A stretch of DNA of 64,000 nucleotides from Xanthostigma xanthostigma (lineage: Eukaryota > Arthropoda > Insecta > Raphidioptera > Raphidiidae), in the NCBI GenBank assembly GCA_963575645.1, contig OY754467.1:35957108-36021107 (forward strand), read 5' to 3'. A model generated the notes under the pieces. That model had not been told where the DNA came from, did no database searches, and was given only the letters and a program-made list of their open reading frames with translations. A program made the position numbers and the translations under genes. Shown one piece after another: positions 59,805 through 64,000 of this stretch (its first letter is position 1; each line of letters opens with the position of its first letter).

Positions 59805-60273
59805 GACACTGTCCTGATTTGTGACTTCACTAAACGACGACTTGTGACAAAACTATAAAATAACGTTACTAAAAGGAAACTTGAAAATTATTCTTATAAG
59901 TAATTGCTTTTTTCGTCTATAATTTTTGTAATTGCAGCAGTGCAAGTCATACGTACAAAATTGACTTCTTTGAAATCACGTTTGTTAAAAAAAACAATTT
60001 GCACACTGCTACCAATATACACGTCTTGTCTATAAAATTTTTGTATATAAAACTTTTAAAGATTCAATTTATAATAAAATTAAACAAATGACTATTTAAA
60101 TAAAAAATCTGTACATCAAAATATAAGGGGAAAAAACAACAAACAAACAAAGTAACTAAAAATAATATTTCTGCATCGACCATCAAAGTGTAGAACATTA
60201 ATAATAAATGTTATGTGTCGTTCAGACATATTACTGTAAAGTGTACAACGCTAGCCGGTTTGTGTGTGTGCTG
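59805..60273 (-). other. FoxK 3' UTR region
   Basis: AT-rich sequence downstream of the FoxK stop on the minus strand. The polyadenylation site was not fixed. Confidence 0.45.

Positions 60274-64000
<3,727 letters not shown>

Overview
The window is animal nuclear DNA, most likely from an insect. It is AT-rich, with spliced genes of short GT-AG introns and a very dense load of cut-and-paste DNA transposon remnants (hAT, pogo/Tigger, mariner-like, TTAA-type and Helitron-like). The order is not certain from sequence alone; a hemipteran is my guess. No LTR, retrovirus-like or Polinton-like element was recognised.

Genes, left to right. (1) The last four exons of BTAF1/Mot1 on + (1-4381), the SNF2 ATPase half, with a Tigger-type transposon relic in one intron. 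(2) A compact housekeeping block at 13-26 kb: DFFB/CAD, the caspase-activated DNase (-); TRMT1, the tRNA m2,2G26 methyltransferase (-); RRS1, a 60S assembly factor (+); a 143-aa protein with a possible DUF4485-like start (-); a 165-aa unrecognised protein (+); a possible 69-aa ORF (-); and the splicing factor SRSF2/SC35 (+). Several of these pairs are divergent with 140-640 bp between start codons, so they may share promoters. (3) DYNC2LI1, the dynein-2 light intermediate chain (+, 45.5-47.8 kb), whose second intron begins with GC rather than GT and holds a transposon inside a transposon. (4) The 3' exons of FoxK on - (60.3-63.5 kb), which enter from beyond the right edge. I rebuilt the exon structures by translating across splice sites. 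The phases close for all internal junctions; the FoxK penultimate exon is the least certain.

The rest is repeats. 33.8-45.3 kb is a nest: an inverted composite with two Helitron-like 3' ends facing outward, an array of nine near-identical 155-bp units, a TTAA-type inserted element, a 268-bp hAT MITE with a perfect target duplication, and a 5.66-kb hAT element with a perfect 8-bp target duplication. That hAT itself contains a 300-bp near-perfect palindrome, a tRNA-like inverted repeat and a possible piggyBac-like ORF. Elsewhere there are three copies of a pogo-like MITE, two copies of an AATGAG-ended MITE, an 870-bp mariner-like long palindrome, several other palindromes, five partial copies of one family (called REP-A here), a decayed tRNA-Gly, and an inverted pair of tails with a hammerhead-like core.

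The regions 28.4-33.4 kb and 48.6-60.2 kb are gene-poor. They hold two GC/CpG-richer islands (31.84-32.26 and 49.49-49.64 kb) and one TATA-box site that could be promoters or non-coding exons.
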